Positions 1 to 8,448 of a stretch of DNA of 64,000 nucleotides are shown here, in pieces. The stretch is taken from positions 19,535 through 83,534 of the forward strand of contig CAYGAY010000012.1 of assembly GCA_964347975.1 (NCBI GenBank). Reading direction: 5' to 3'. The notes beneath the pieces were generated by a model. The model was not told where the DNA came from and ran no database searches. It saw nothing but the letters and a program-made list of their open reading frames with translations. Made by a program: the position numbers and the translations under genes. How positions within the stretch are numbered: the first letter of the stretch is position 1; the number at the start of each line of letters is the position of its first letter. The stretch is from Bin87 sp964347975. Lineage in GTDB: Bacteria > Chloroflexota > Dehalococcoidia > Lucifugimonadales > UBA3495.

Positions 1-961
1 TGATGTCATCCAGGTCAACTCCCCGGGCGGTGATAGGCAGACTAAAACGTTCGAGCAGGGCGCGCTGGCGTTCCAGGATGTCGTCGCCAATCATGCCCAT
101 TTCCCGGGCGATGCGCCCGGCGCCCATCATGCCCACGGCTACGCCCTCACCGTGCATGAAGCGCCCGTACTCCGTGGATGCTTCCAGCGCGTGGCCGATG
201 GTGTGGCCGTAGTTCAGCAGAATGCGAATGCCCAGGGTTTCCCGCTCGTCCTGGCTGACCACATCGGCTTTAATCGCCATGCTGCGGCGGATGACCTCAG
301 TGGAGAGCTCCGGCTCCACCTCCATCAGCGCCTCGGCGTGCTCCTCAAATACGTCCACGAGCGACGGGTCCAGGATCAGGCCGTGCTTGATGGCCTCGGC
401 CCAGCCTTCCGACAATTCCCGTTTGCCCAGGCTGGACAGGGCCTGCACGTCGGCGAGGACGGCGCGGGGCTGGTAGAATGCGCCGACCATGTTCTTGGCC
501 TGGGGCAGGTTGACCGCCACCTTGCCGCCGATGGATGCGTCCACCATGGCGGCCATGCTGGTGGGCACCTGGACGAAGGGTACGCCGCGCAGGAACGTGC
601 TGGCAATGAAGCCCCCCAGGTCGCCGGCCACGCCGCCGCCGATGGCGATGATGGGCTGGCCCCGCTCAGCCTTCAGGCTCACCAGCCACTCGTAGATCTC
701 CTGGGCCTGCTGGAAGGATTTGCTGGTCTCGCCGGCCGGGATGATGAAGCAATGGGCGGCGATGCCGGCGCGCTGCAAGGCCCACTGGGCGTTGCGTCCG
801 TAGGGCCGCATCACGTTCTCGTCGGTGATGATGTAGGCAGTGTCGCCCAGGCCAAGCTCGGCGATGTGCTCGCCCAGCCGGTCGATAACGCCCCAGCCGG
901 CGACGACGGGATAGCTGCCGCCGGAGTGCTGGACGGTCGCGGCGAGGTCGGGGTTGGTCAT
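1..961 (-). CDS. aroB: 3-dehydroquinate synthase, C-terminus cut by window edge
   Basis: Second step of the shikimate pathway: converts DAHP to 3-dehydroquinate in the cytoplasm, using NAD and a divalent metal. I read the minus strand from the ATG at 961-959; the frame stays open to base 1, giving about 320 residues of a family usually 340-370 long, so only the C-terminal end is missing. Visible family motifs are the NAD-binding GGGVAGDLGGF, the substrate/metal region PTSMAAMVDASIGGK, the KHG of AEAIKHGLI and the metal-ligand segment NYGHTIGHALE. The start codon overlaps the aroK stop in a TAATG junction, so the two genes are translationally coupled and belong to one operon. No oddities in the readable part. 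Confidence 0.95.
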   Translation of the reverse strand, partial: MTNPDLAATVQHSGGSYPVVAGWGVIDRLGEHIAELGLGDTAYIITDENVMRPYGRNAQWALQRAGIAAHCFIIPAGETSKSFQQAQEIYEWLVSLKAERGQPIIAIGGGVAGDLGGFIASTFLRGVPFVQVPTSMAAMVDASIGGKVAVNLPQAKNMVGAFYQPRAVLADVQALSSLGKRELSEGWAEAIKHGLILDPSLVDVFEEHAEALMEVEPELSTEVIRRSMAIKADVVSQDERETLGIRILLNYGHTIGHALEASTEYGRFMHGEGVAVGMMGAGRIAREMGMIGDDILERQRALLERFSLPITARGVDLDDI

Positions 962-1554
962 TATTGTCCTCCCGGTGGAGAGATCTGGTCGGTGGCGTAA
1001 ACGGTGGATTCAAAAATCCGCAGCACCTCGTCGGCCACCTGTTCCGGAGTACGGTCGTCGGTGGCTACGGCGTGGTGGGCCTGGGCGTAGGCGGGGGCGC
1101 GCTCGTTGAGGAGCTCGCGGATGCGCTCCAGGGGATCGCCTTCGCCGAGCATGGGCCGGACGGCGACGTTGGGGCTGCCTCGGGTGATGCGGCGGTGGAT
1201 GGTTTCGGGCTGGGCGGTCAGGCAGAACACGATGCCGTTTTCCAGCAGCGCCTGCCGGGTGAGTTCCTGAGCGAATGCTCCGCCGCCGGCCGCGATGATC
1301 TTGCCGCCACCCTCGCAAAGGGTCAGCGCCGCGTGACGTTCCATATGGCGGAAGACGATCTCGCCATCCTCGCTGAAGATGCGGTGGATTGACTTGCCGG
1401 ACCGGCGCACGATCTCCTCGTCCAAGTCGGTCATGCGGCGGTTGGTCATCCGCGCGATGATGCGTCCCACGTGGCTTTTGCCGGTGGCCATGAAGCCGAC
1501 GAGGATGATGTTTGCCGGGCCCTCCGGCGGTTGGAGGTTTGACGAGATTGCCAC
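961..1554 (-). CDS. aroK: shikimate kinase
   Basis: Phosphorylates shikimate to shikimate-3-phosphate (aromatic amino acid pathway, cytoplasm). The 197-residue protein carries the P-loop GFMATGKS near residue 21, the shikimate-binding DLDEEI and the family signature GGGAF; length is slightly above the usual 165-190. It sits directly upstream of aroB with a TAATG overlap, and downstream of a VOC gene by only 24 bases. No in-frame ATG precedes the P-loop apart from the Met inside it, so the start is taken as GTG at 1554. That codon and the first residues lie inside a copy of a dispersed intergenic repeat (1543-1572) and have no good ribosome-binding site, so the exact N-terminus is uncertain while the function is not. 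Confidence 0.92.
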   Translation of the reverse strand: MAISSNLQPPEGPANIILVGFMATGKSHVGRIIARMTNRRMTDLDEEIVRRSGKSIHRIFSEDGEIVFRHMERHAALTLCEGGGKIIAAGGGAFAQELTRQALLENGIVFCLTAQPETIHRRITRGSPNVAVRPMLGEGDPLERIRELLNERAPAYAQAHHAVATDDRTPEQVADEVLRIFESTVYATDQISPPGGQ

Positions 1555-1572
1555 GCTAGGCTCGCAATGACA
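1543..1572. repeat. Copy of dispersed GAGATTGCCACGCT...GCAATGAC repeat overlapping aroK start
   Basis: This segment reads GAGATTGCCACGCTAGG followed by CTCGCAATGAC. Almost the same words occur at 14527-14551, 17100-17128 and 19381-19408, and in diverged, inverted form near 48120-48195. It lies over the aroK start codon. The recurrence in unrelated intergenic sites marks it as a dispersed element rather than a gene-specific control site. Confidence 0.7.
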
Positions 1573-1578
1573 CTGCCG

Positions 1579-1980
1579 CTAGGCCGGGCGAGGCGGCGGC
1601 GGCGCGTAGCCGGAGGCGGTGCAGAACTCGACGCTGTTGCCGTCAGGGTCTTCAATGAAGAAATAGGCCTGGCCGTCGTACCGAATGCCGCCGCGCAAGA
1701 TCTCGAAGCCGTTGCTCTCCAGGGTGGCGCGAGTTTCCTCCAGGTTATCCACCTGGAAGGCGTGGTGGACGTTGCCGGGCTTGGCGGGGGCTTCGTCGGT
1801 CTCAATCAAGTGAACCATCACCCCGTTTTCCAGCTGGAGCCAGGTAATTGCCGGATTGTCCACCTGGCTTTGGATCTGCTTGATGCCCAGCAGGTCGTTG
1901 TAAAAGGCCATGGCGCGGGCGGTGTCCTTGACCATGGTGGTTACGTGATTGATCTGGCGAATTTCGATTTGGCCGGCCAT
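1579..1980 (-). CDS. VOC-family (glyoxalase/bleomycin resistance fold) protein
   Basis: A 133-residue single vicinal-oxygen-chelate module. The start of the fold is INHVTTMVKD with the first metal-ligand His, the middle has VHLIETD and VHHAFQVD, and the C-terminal strand DPDGNSVEF supplies the metal-ligand Glu. Known relatives include glyoxalase I, methylmalonyl-CoA epimerase and ring-cleaving dioxygenases; nothing here picks one substrate. It is probably a metal-dependent lyase or isomerase. The gene lies between the isoaspartyl methyltransferase and aroK on the same strand with short gaps, so co-transcription is likely but a role in aromatic synthesis is not implied. The C-terminus ends in a short Pro-rich tail. 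Confidence 0.85.
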   Translation of the reverse strand: MAGQIEIRQINHVTTMVKDTARAMAFYNDLLGIKQIQSQVDNPAITWLQLENGVMVHLIETDEAPAKPGNVHHAFQVDNLEETRATLESNGFEILRGGIRYDGQAYFFIEDPDGNSVEFCTASGYAPPPPRPA

Positions 1981-2060
1981 GTTGTCCCTCCATGCTCCGT
2001 AGCTGTCAAAAGGCGTGTTAAAGCATTATGGGTATTATGCCATACAACCGAGGCGCGGGT

Positions 2061-2711
2061 TCACAGCGCTTGCCAGGCGCCTTCTCCCAGCAGAGGAACG
2101 TAGCTGCAAAAACCCAATTCCTCCATGACCGGGCCTTGAGGTCCGACCCGAACGCGCGTCAGCGTCTGCCGCTCGAAACTTCCCACTGGAAGCGCCAGTC
2201 GCCCGGAGGGTTTTAGCTGAGCGAGCAGAGCCTCCGGCACCTGCGGGGCGGCGGCGGAAACCAGGATGGCGTCGAAGGGCGCGAGGTCGGGAACCCCCAG
2301 GATTTCGCCCGCCAATTGCACCGATACGTTGGAAATCCCACAGGCGTCGAGGTTCCGGCGCGCGAAAGACACCAGCTCCGGTATGCGTTCCACCGCCAGC
2401 ACGGAACCGAAGGGCAGCAGTTCGGCGATGACGGCGGCCTGGTAACCGCTGCCGGCACCCACTTCCAGCACGTACTCGTCGCCGCGCAATTGCAGGACGT
2501 TGGCGGCGTGGGCAACCATCTGAGGCTGTGAGATCGTCTGGCCGTTACCGATGGACAGGGCGATGTTCAGGTACGACCTGGCTCGCAACGGCTGCGGCAC
2601 GAAACGTTCCCGGGGCACGCGGCGCATGGCGTCCAGGGTCGGCCCCTCTCCCATGGTTTTCGCCAGGTGGTCAAACAGACGCCTGCGGTCGGCTTCAAGA
2701 GGGTCATTCAT
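2061..2711 (-). CDS. pcm: protein-L-isoaspartate O-methyltransferase
   Basis: Repairs damaged proteins by methylating isoaspartyl residues with S-adenosylmethionine. The 216-residue product shows the PCMT order: the N-terminal RVPRERFVP block, the GNGQTISQPQMVA signature around residues 55-67, the SAM-binding VLEVGAGSGYQAAV, and the post-I acidic VERIPEL. I chose the ATG at 2711 because it gives the family length and follows the end of the ThDP enzyme by 38 bases; a longer open frame runs back into that gene but is only a shadow. Likely co-transcribed with the upstream ThDP gene. Confidence 0.93.
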   Translation of the reverse strand: MNDPLEADRRRLFDHLAKTMGEGPTLDAMRRVPRERFVPQPLRARSYLNIALSIGNGQTISQPQMVAHAANVLQLRGDEYVLEVGAGSGYQAAVIAELLPFGSVLAVERIPELVSFARRNLDACGISNVSVQLAGEILGVPDLAPFDAILVSAAAPQVPEALLAQLKPSGRLALPVGSFERQTLTRVRVGPQGPVMEELGFCSYVPLLGEGAWQAL

Positions 2712-2749
2712 TGCCGGAAACAGCGATGCCAAGGGTATGACTTTTCCGA

Positions 2750-4471
2750 TTACCCAAGCTCGCCGCGCAGGCTGTAGATCTGACCGGGCCGACCTCCTTC
2801 GGGGAGGCCGAGGGGGAGATGGACGTTCAGCAGGAAGGGGCGGTTTTCCCGTTCCACTATGCCGAGGCCATGCTCGATGGCGTCGCTGATGGTAGCTTCG
2901 TCCGTGGCGTCCATGGCCTCGACGCCGAAGCCCTCGGCCAGCTTGACCGGGTCGATGTTGTCGAGGACGACGCCCCGGTACTCGCCGGTCTCCTTCATGT
3001 TGGCGTTGGCGTTGGCGAAGGAGTTGGCGACGATGCCGTAGGCTCCGTTGTTGGAGATGCAGTAGAGGACCGGAACGCCGTGGCTGGCCGCCGTCCACAG
3101 GGCATGGTCGGAGTAGTACAGCGAGCCGTCGCCGACCAGACCGACCACCGGCTGGTCGGGCGCGCCCAGCTTGGCGCCGATGGTCATGCCCACGCCGTAG
3201 CCCTCGGAACCGCCGGCGGGGCGGATGTACTGGTTGCTGCCGGCGTCGCCGGAGTTGGACAGGATGTCCTGAGCCACGGCAAACTGCTCTATGGCGACCA
3301 AACCGCCGCCGCGACTTTCGAGAGCGGCGTCCAGGGCGTCGCCCAATGCGACGGCACGGACCTTGCCCTCCTGGGCCGGCGCGCGCCAGGCGGCGTCGCG
3401 CCGCTGAGCGCGCAGGGCGGCAACCTCCTCCCGGGCATGGCTGCGACGGTCGGCCAGATCCTCGGAGCCGTCGGTGGCGTCCAGCAAACTCTGGGCGGCG
3501 CGGCGCTCGTCGGCCAGGATAGCGAGATCCAGGCCGGGGATGTTTTCCAGGTTCTCGGCGTCGGCGCCGATGGCGATGGTGCGCTGGGCATTGTAGAAGG
3601 CGGTGTAGTCACTGGCGTTGCCGGCGCCGTTGTGGGTTACGCCGATGCACAGGATGAGGTCGGGGTTCAGATCGGGGGCCTGCTCCAGACGACGGCCGCC
3701 GGCGTGGAGGGGGTGCTTGATGGGGACGGCGCGGGGGTCGCCGACTACCGGGACGCCGAACCGCTCGGCCAGCTGGGTGACCTCGGCGATTGCGCCGCTC
3801 TTCCAGACGCCATCGCCCACGTACATGAGGGGGCGCTGGGCGTCGCGCAGGGCGCGGGCCACGGCCTCCACGTCCGAGTCGGAGGGGTAGCCGGCGCGGA
3901 AATCAGGGGTATGTCCGTCGATGATGTTGGCGGTGTGCTCGGCCGGACCCAACAGACGGTCGTACACGGCGAGATGCACCGGGCCGACGGGCGGGGTCAT
4001 GGCGACGCGCAGGGCGCGCTCCAGAGCGGCGGGCAGGCCCTCCGGCTCGATGACCGTCCAGTTCGCCTTCATCAGGGGCGCGGCGATGGCCGTTGGGCCG
4101 GCGTTGTGGCTGACGTCCAGGCTGATCTTGCCGGCGAAGCTGCCGGTGTCGCCGGCGAAGGTGATGACCACCACGGGCAGGCTGCCGGTCCAGACGTTGA
4201 TGAGCTGGCCCATGGCCTGGGCCAGGCCGGCGCCCAGGTGGACCACCATGACGCCGGGGGCCAGGTTGGCCTGGGTGTAACCGCCGGCCATGGCCGTCAC
4301 CGCGCCCTCGTGGAGACCCAGGATGCCGTGGATGTCGGAGCGGGAGTGCAGTTCGTTGAAGAACAGCGCCTCGCGGGAGCCGGAGTTGTTGAAGACGTAC
4401 TTGACGCCGGAGGCCACCATCTGCTCCACCATGAGGCGGGACGCGCTGGCGGTCATTTCCCTGGTCTGCAT
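2750..4471 (-). CDS. thiamine diphosphate-dependent enzyme (acetolactate synthase/benzoylformate decarboxylase-like)
   Basis: A 573-residue cytoplasmic ThDP enzyme with the usual three domains. The N-terminal Pyr domain has the activating Glu in GLHEGAV, and the C-terminal PP domain has the ThDP/Mg motif GDGSLYYSDHALW ending at SNNGAYG. The central domain is of the Rossmann-like type. Known family reactions are decarboxylation or carboligation of 2-oxo acids; there is no regulatory subunit next to it, so a true acetolactate synthase is unlikely and a decarboxylase or lyase of an unknown oxo acid is a reasonable guess. The start at 4471 is supported by AAGGAG a few bases upstream. It is divergent from the methyltransferase-HNH gene at 4639. 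Confidence 0.85.
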   Translation of the reverse strand: MQTREMTASASRLMVEQMVASGVKYVFNNSGSREALFFNELHSRSDIHGILGLHEGAVTAMAGGYTQANLAPGVMVVHLGAGLAQAMGQLINVWTGSLPVVVITFAGDTGSFAGKISLDVSHNAGPTAIAAPLMKANWTVIEPEGLPAALERALRVAMTPPVGPVHLAVYDRLLGPAEHTANIIDGHTPDFRAGYPSDSDVEAVARALRDAQRPLMYVGDGVWKSGAIAEVTQLAERFGVPVVGDPRAVPIKHPLHAGGRRLEQAPDLNPDLILCIGVTHNGAGNASDYTAFYNAQRTIAIGADAENLENIPGLDLAILADERRAAQSLLDATDGSEDLADRRSHAREEVAALRAQRRDAAWRAPAQEGKVRAVALGDALDAALESRGGGLVAIEQFAVAQDILSNSGDAGSNQYIRPAGGSEGYGVGMTIGAKLGAPDQPVVGLVGDGSLYYSDHALWTAASHGVPVLYCISNNGAYGIVANSFANANANMKETGEYRGVVLDNIDPVKLAEGFGVEAMDATDEATISDAIEHGLGIVERENRPFLLNVHLPLGLPEGGRPGQIYSLRGELG

Positions 4472-4638
4472 TGTGCTACTCCTTGATCGGATCGCGGGTC
4501 GCGCTATCGGTTGTTGCGGGAATAGTACGGCCCGCAGTGCCGGATGTCCACCTGACAAACCGGAACCAAGCAGCGACTGCCAGTGATTGCGGGGTTTCAA
4601 GGCTCGGTGGTAGGCTGGCGCGCAGCGAAGGAAGAGCC

Positions 4639-6381
4639 ATGACCGGCCGCGACAGACAATCGACGCCCCACGCGGACGCCGCCGGCGAGCACGGCTTTAA
4701 CGCCGTCAACCGGGGCGTGTACATCGCGGACAACCTGAACTTCCTGCGCGCGCTCAACGACGAGTGCATCGACCTGGTTTGCATCGACCCGCCCTTTGCC
4801 AAAAACGACACCTTCACCGGCGACCGCATCCGGCCGGCCTTGAGCGCGGAGGAGCGCGCGATTGAGCGGCGCCTGCTGGCCGGCTGGGGCGTAACCAACC
4901 CGCGGGAGGCGGAAGCCGCCGGCATCGTCTGGCCCGACGGCGAGTTGCAGGGCGGCTACCGGGACATCTGGTCGTGGGAAGGCGACATTCACGAAGAATG
5001 GCTGACGAGCATCGAGGAAGACTACCCGGCGATACACGCGACGATTGAAGGAACGCGGTTGGCGCATAGCGACAGCATGGCCGCTTACTTGTGTTACATG
5101 GCGATACGGCTGATTGAGATATTCCGGGTGCTGAAGCTAACCGGGAGCCTCTATCTGCATTGCGACCAAACCGCTGGAGCGTACCTGCGCGAGTTGCTGG
5201 ACAGCATATTCGGAGCGGAGCATCTCCGCAGTGAAATCACTTGGCGACGCACTAACGCAAAGGGGTTGGCGTTCCGGAGCTTTCCCAACAATGACGACAC
5301 CATCCTGTACTACTCCAGAGGTGGCGAACGTACGTGGAATCGTCAATTTCGTCCCCACGACCCTGAGTACGTGCAGAGATATTATCGCCACGTAGAACCG
5401 GAAACCGGCCGCCGCTATTCCCTTGCCGATCTTACTAATCCTAACCGGAACCGCCCCAACCTGACCTATGAGTGGAACGGCCATCACCGAGTATGGCGGT
5501 GGACGAAAGAGCGGATGCAGGAAGCTCACGACAGGGGGTTGATTCACTATACCGCTAGCGGACTGGCGCGGCAAAAGCGCTATCTCGACGAAGTTGAGGG
5601 CAACCCGGTTGACAGCATCTGGGACGACATCAGGCCATTACAGGCACAATCGAGGGAACGCACGGGCTACCCAACGCAGAAGCCCGTTGCCCTGGCCGAA
5701 CGCATCATCACCGCCAGCACTAACCCCGGCGATGTGGTGCTCGACTGTTTCGCCGGCTGCGCCTACGCCGGCGTGGCGGCAGAACGGCTGGGCCGGCGGT
5801 GGGTCGCCTGTGACTTCAATCCCCGCGCCTGGACGATTTTCAAGCGCCAGTTCAACAAGCCGTCCCTGGCCCTGCTGCGCTGTAACGATGAGACCACCGG
5901 CCAGCAGGTGCTCGGCAACGAACCTGTTGCCACGGTTCACGGCCCCACGGAACTTCCCGTACGTACGTCGCTGGCGGTTGCGGCGATTCCGCAAAGTTTC
6001 GCCCTGCCGGAACGCCGGTTCAAGGTGCCGGCAAGCATCATACCGGAACGGCAGATGCTGGAGCTGCTGCTGGAGCTGAGCGGCTACCTGGCCTGGTGCT
6101 GCGGTTACGCCAACCGGATGCCCGACGGCAGCATCACCCGCACCACGCGCAACTTTCACCTGGACCACATCGCGCCCAAGTCCCGAGAAGGAACCAGCAA
6201 TGAAATCCAGAACCGCGCGCCCATGTGCCCCTACCACAACATCCGCAAGAACAACCGCCAGATTGCGCTGTCGCAGTACCGGCAGGAAATCGCGGACGCC
6301 GGGGAGATGATGGTGAACTCGGTGAACGACCTGATCAACCTGGACTACGCGCTGGCCCAGGCGATGGAACTGTACGGCTAG
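4639..6381 (+). CDS. site-specific DNA methyltransferase fused to HNH endonuclease
   Basis: A 580-residue fusion. The N-terminal two-thirds is an amino-methyltransferase of the beta order: the catalytic motif CIDPPF at residues 48-53, then GYPTQKPVALAERI and the SAM motif VVLDCFAGCAYAG near 366-378. The last roughly 90 residues contain an HNH nuclease core, HLDHIAPKSREG starting at His507, followed by Asn-rich NEIQNRAPMCPYHN. The protein can therefore modify DNA and probably cut it. The HNH belongs to the same reading frame with no stop or frame change. The start is the ATG at 4639, preceded by GAAGGAAG; an earlier in-frame start would overlap the divergent gene. No separate specificity or restriction gene is adjacent, so this may be a one-polypeptide restriction-modification enzyme or a phage-derived methylase. 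Confidence 0.85.
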   Translation: MTGRDRQSTPHADAAGEHGFNAVNRGVYIADNLNFLRALNDECIDLVCIDPPFAKNDTFTGDRIRPALSAEERAIERRLLAGWGVTNPREAEAAGIVWPDGELQGGYRDIWSWEGDIHEEWLTSIEEDYPAIHATIEGTRLAHSDSMAAYLCYMAIRLIEIFRVLKLTGSLYLHCDQTAGAYLRELLDSIFGAEHLRSEITWRRTNAKGLAFRSFPNNDDTILYYSRGGERTWNRQFRPHDPEYVQRYYRHVEPETGRRYSLADLTNPNRNRPNLTYEWNGHHRVWRWTKERMQEAHDRGLIHYTASGLARQKRYLDEVEGNPVDSIWDDIRPLQAQSRERTGYPTQKPVALAERIITASTNPGDVVLDCFAGCAYAGVAAERLGRRWVACDFNPRAWTIFKRQFNKPSLALLRCNDETTGQQVLGNEPVATVHGPTELPVRTSLAVAAIPQSFALPERRFKVPASIIPERQMLELLLELSGYLAWCCGYANRMPDGSITRTTRNFHLDHIAPKSREGTSNEIQNRAPMCPYHNIRKNNRQIALSQYRQEIADAGEMMVNSVNDLINLDYALAQAMELYG

Positions 6382-6502
6382 GCGTATGCGGCCCGGCAAT
6401 AACGCCGGCGCTCCTCGCGGCCCTTTCCATTCCATCCCCCTTGTTTTATCCTTGCCCGGCTGATCCTACCCATTCTGAACCCAACTCGCGGCAGGTGGAA
6501 CC

Positions 6503-8047
6503 ATGAAATATGACGTCATAGTCATCGGGGCCGGCTCCGGCGGCTGTACCGTAGCCTCCCGGCTGGCCGAAGATCCCAACCGCTCCGTGCTGTTGCTGGA
6601 GGCCGGGCCGGACTATCCCGAATACGAGCGCTACCCCGACGACCTGAAGTACGGCTACAAGCCCGACGCCTCCGCCCAGGGCGCGCCGCACAACTGGACC
6701 TGGTGGGCCCAGGGGTCTCCCGAGCAGACCGATTTGCTGCCCGCGCCGCGGGGCAAGGTCGTGGGCGGGACCAGCGCCATCAACGGCCAGGTGCTGTTGC
6801 GCGGCGTGCCCGAAGATTACGACGGCTGGGCCGCCGAGGGCAACGACCAATGGTCTTTCGTCAACGTCCTGCCCTATTTCCGCAAGATGGAAACCGATCT
6901 GGACATCAGCGACGACTTCCACGGTTCGGAAGGCCCCATTCCGGTTCGGAGATTCCCGCGACCGGAGTGGCTGCCCTTCCAGCAGGCTTTCGTCCAGTCC
7001 TGCCTCGAAGCCGGCTATCCCTCCGACGAGGACATGAACCATCCCGACTCCGGCGGCGTGGGCCCCATCCCCATGAATAACCCCGAGGGCGTTCGTATGA
7101 GCACGGCGCTGACGTTCCTGGGCGCCGTCCGTCACCGCCTCAACATTACCGTGCGGCCCAATGTGGTGGTGCGCCGCATCGTATTCGACGGCAAGCGCGC
7201 CGTCGGCGTCGCAGTGGAGAGCGGCGGCGAGGTATTCCTCATGGAGGCCGACCGCATCGTACTCTCCGCCGGCGCCATGGCCTCTCCCCAAATCCTGATG
7301 CTGTCCGGCGTCGGGCCGGCGGACCACCTGCGCGAAATGGGCATCCCGGTAATCCACGACCTACCCGGCGTGGGCCGGAACCTGCGCGACCATCCCATCG
7401 TTGCCGTTATCTGCAAAGTGCGTGATGATCACGAGCAGGATCCCCTGGCGCCGCGCACCCAGACCGCCCTGCGCTACACCGCCACCGGCTCTCCCGACCG
7501 TAACGATATGCAGATCACGGCGTCGTCCTTCTCCACTCCCATCGGCGGCGCAGACCCCTTCGAGCCGGGCGGCGTCCGTATCCAGTGCATCCTGGAGCTG
7601 GCCGACGGGGCCGGCGAGGTCCGCCTGTCCGCCAACGACCCCTACGTGCAACCCTCGCTCAACTACCATTATCTGGAGGAGGAACGAGACGTGGAGCGTC
7701 TGCGGGAGGCCGTGCGCATCAGCGTCAACTTGCTGGAAAACGATGCCTTCGGACCCATCGTAGAAGAAATACAACAGCCCGCGCCCCAGGATCTGGCCTC
7801 AGACGAAGCGTTGGACAACTGGATGCGTCGCACGGTGTTCAACACCACCCACGCCTCGGGCACCTGCAAGATCGGGCCCGCCAGCGACCCCATGGCGGTG
7901 GTTGACCAGTATTTGAACATCCACGGCTTGGAGGGCATTAAAGTGGCCGACGCCTCGGTGATGCCCAACGTGATCCGCGCCAACACCAACTGCACCACCA
8001 TCATGATCGGCGAACGCTGCGCCGACTGGGTGAAAGCGGGGCAATAA
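6503..8047 (+). CDS. GMC-family FAD-dependent oxidoreductase
   Basis: A 514-residue glucose-methanol-choline oxidoreductase. The N-terminal dinucleotide fold is VIGAGSGGCTVASRLAE, the first GMC signature is GKVVGGTSAINGQVLLRG, the second lies around SAGAMASPQILMLSGVGP, and the C-terminal active site has His450 in THASGTCKIG and Asn494 in RANTNCTT. Such enzymes oxidise primary or secondary alcohols using FAD; choline, aryl alcohols, PEG or hydroxysteroids are possibilities and none can be chosen. There is no signal peptide, so it acts in the cytoplasm. A strong AGGTGGA lies before the ATG. A paralogue is encoded at 14569-16107. Confidence 0.93.
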   Translation: MKYDVIVIGAGSGGCTVASRLAEDPNRSVLLLEAGPDYPEYERYPDDLKYGYKPDASAQGAPHNWTWWAQGSPEQTDLLPAPRGKVVGGTSAINGQVLLRGVPEDYDGWAAEGNDQWSFVNVLPYFRKMETDLDISDDFHGSEGPIPVRRFPRPEWLPFQQAFVQSCLEAGYPSDEDMNHPDSGGVGPIPMNNPEGVRMSTALTFLGAVRHRLNITVRPNVVVRRIVFDGKRAVGVAVESGGEVFLMEADRIVLSAGAMASPQILMLSGVGPADHLREMGIPVIHDLPGVGRNLRDHPIVAVICKVRDDHEQDPLAPRTQTALRYTATGSPDRNDMQITASSFSTPIGGADPFEPGGVRIQCILELADGAGEVRLSANDPYVQPSLNYHYLEEERDVERLREAVRISVNLLENDAFGPIVEEIQQPAPQDLASDEALDNWMRRTVFNTTHASGTCKIGPASDPMAVVDQYLNIHGLEGIKVADASVMPNVIRANTNCTTIMIGERCADWVKAGQ

Positions 8048-8132
8048 GCCGAAACAACCGCGAATTGAAGATTAGGGTGGCTTGAAACCCGCCCTACTGG
8101 GAAATTAGTTGAGCGCCAAAAGGGTTGTTTGC

Positions 8133-8342
8133 ATGAAATGGGAATACACCGTTGACAAGATACAGATTCGTTCGGGAGGGTTTTTCGGCGGAGGGATGAA
8201 CGTCGATTCTGTCGATGAAGAATACTTGAACGAACGTGGCGCGTCGGGATGGGAACTGGTGTCGGCCATGCCCCTTTTCGTGCCGCAGAACCCCACCGAC
8301 TGCTATGTGTACTACTACTGGAAACGGCCCGTTGCGGAGTAG
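8133..8342 (+). CDS. small DUF4177-type protein
   Basis: A 69-residue protein starting MKWEYTVDKI and containing LNERGASGWELVSAMP and a C-terminal YVYYYWKRP, the pattern of DUF4177: a short beta-rich domain of unknown function in which a WELV core is conserved. I chose ATG 8133 because the domain begins at its first residue; an earlier TTG would add eight unconserved residues. It lies in the same direction as the GMC gene, about 85 bases downstream, across a GC-rich hairpin remnant (8079-8097). Its glycine-rich insertion GGFFGGGM is typical of this family. No function can be assigned. Confidence 0.75.
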   Translation: MKWEYTVDKIQIRSGGFFGGGMNVDSVDEEYLNERGASGWELVSAMPLFVPQNPTDCYVYYYWKRPVAE

Positions 8343-8388
8343 GGCCTGCGATTACATCGCCGGCGTGATTGAGCGACGCAATCGTAGG

Positions 8389-8417
8389 CTGAACACCGTC
8401 GGATGGCGTGCTATACT
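8389..8417 (+). promoter_or_regulatory. Putative sigma70-type promoter for the ParA-like gene
   Basis: A good -10 box TATACT lies at 8412-8417, with a weaker CTGAAC at 8389-8394 and a 17-base spacer. It would start transcription about 25 bases before the ATG at 8449. This is seen by eye only. Confidence 0.45.
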
Positions 8418-8448
8418 GAGCCCGTCATTCTGACTGGGAAACTGACAA

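Noticed and set aside
2819..4486. Long plus-strand open frame of 555 codons
   Set aside because: Lies wholly antisense to the ThDP enzyme and has Gly/Val/Ala-Asp composition typical of a GC-rich shadow frame.
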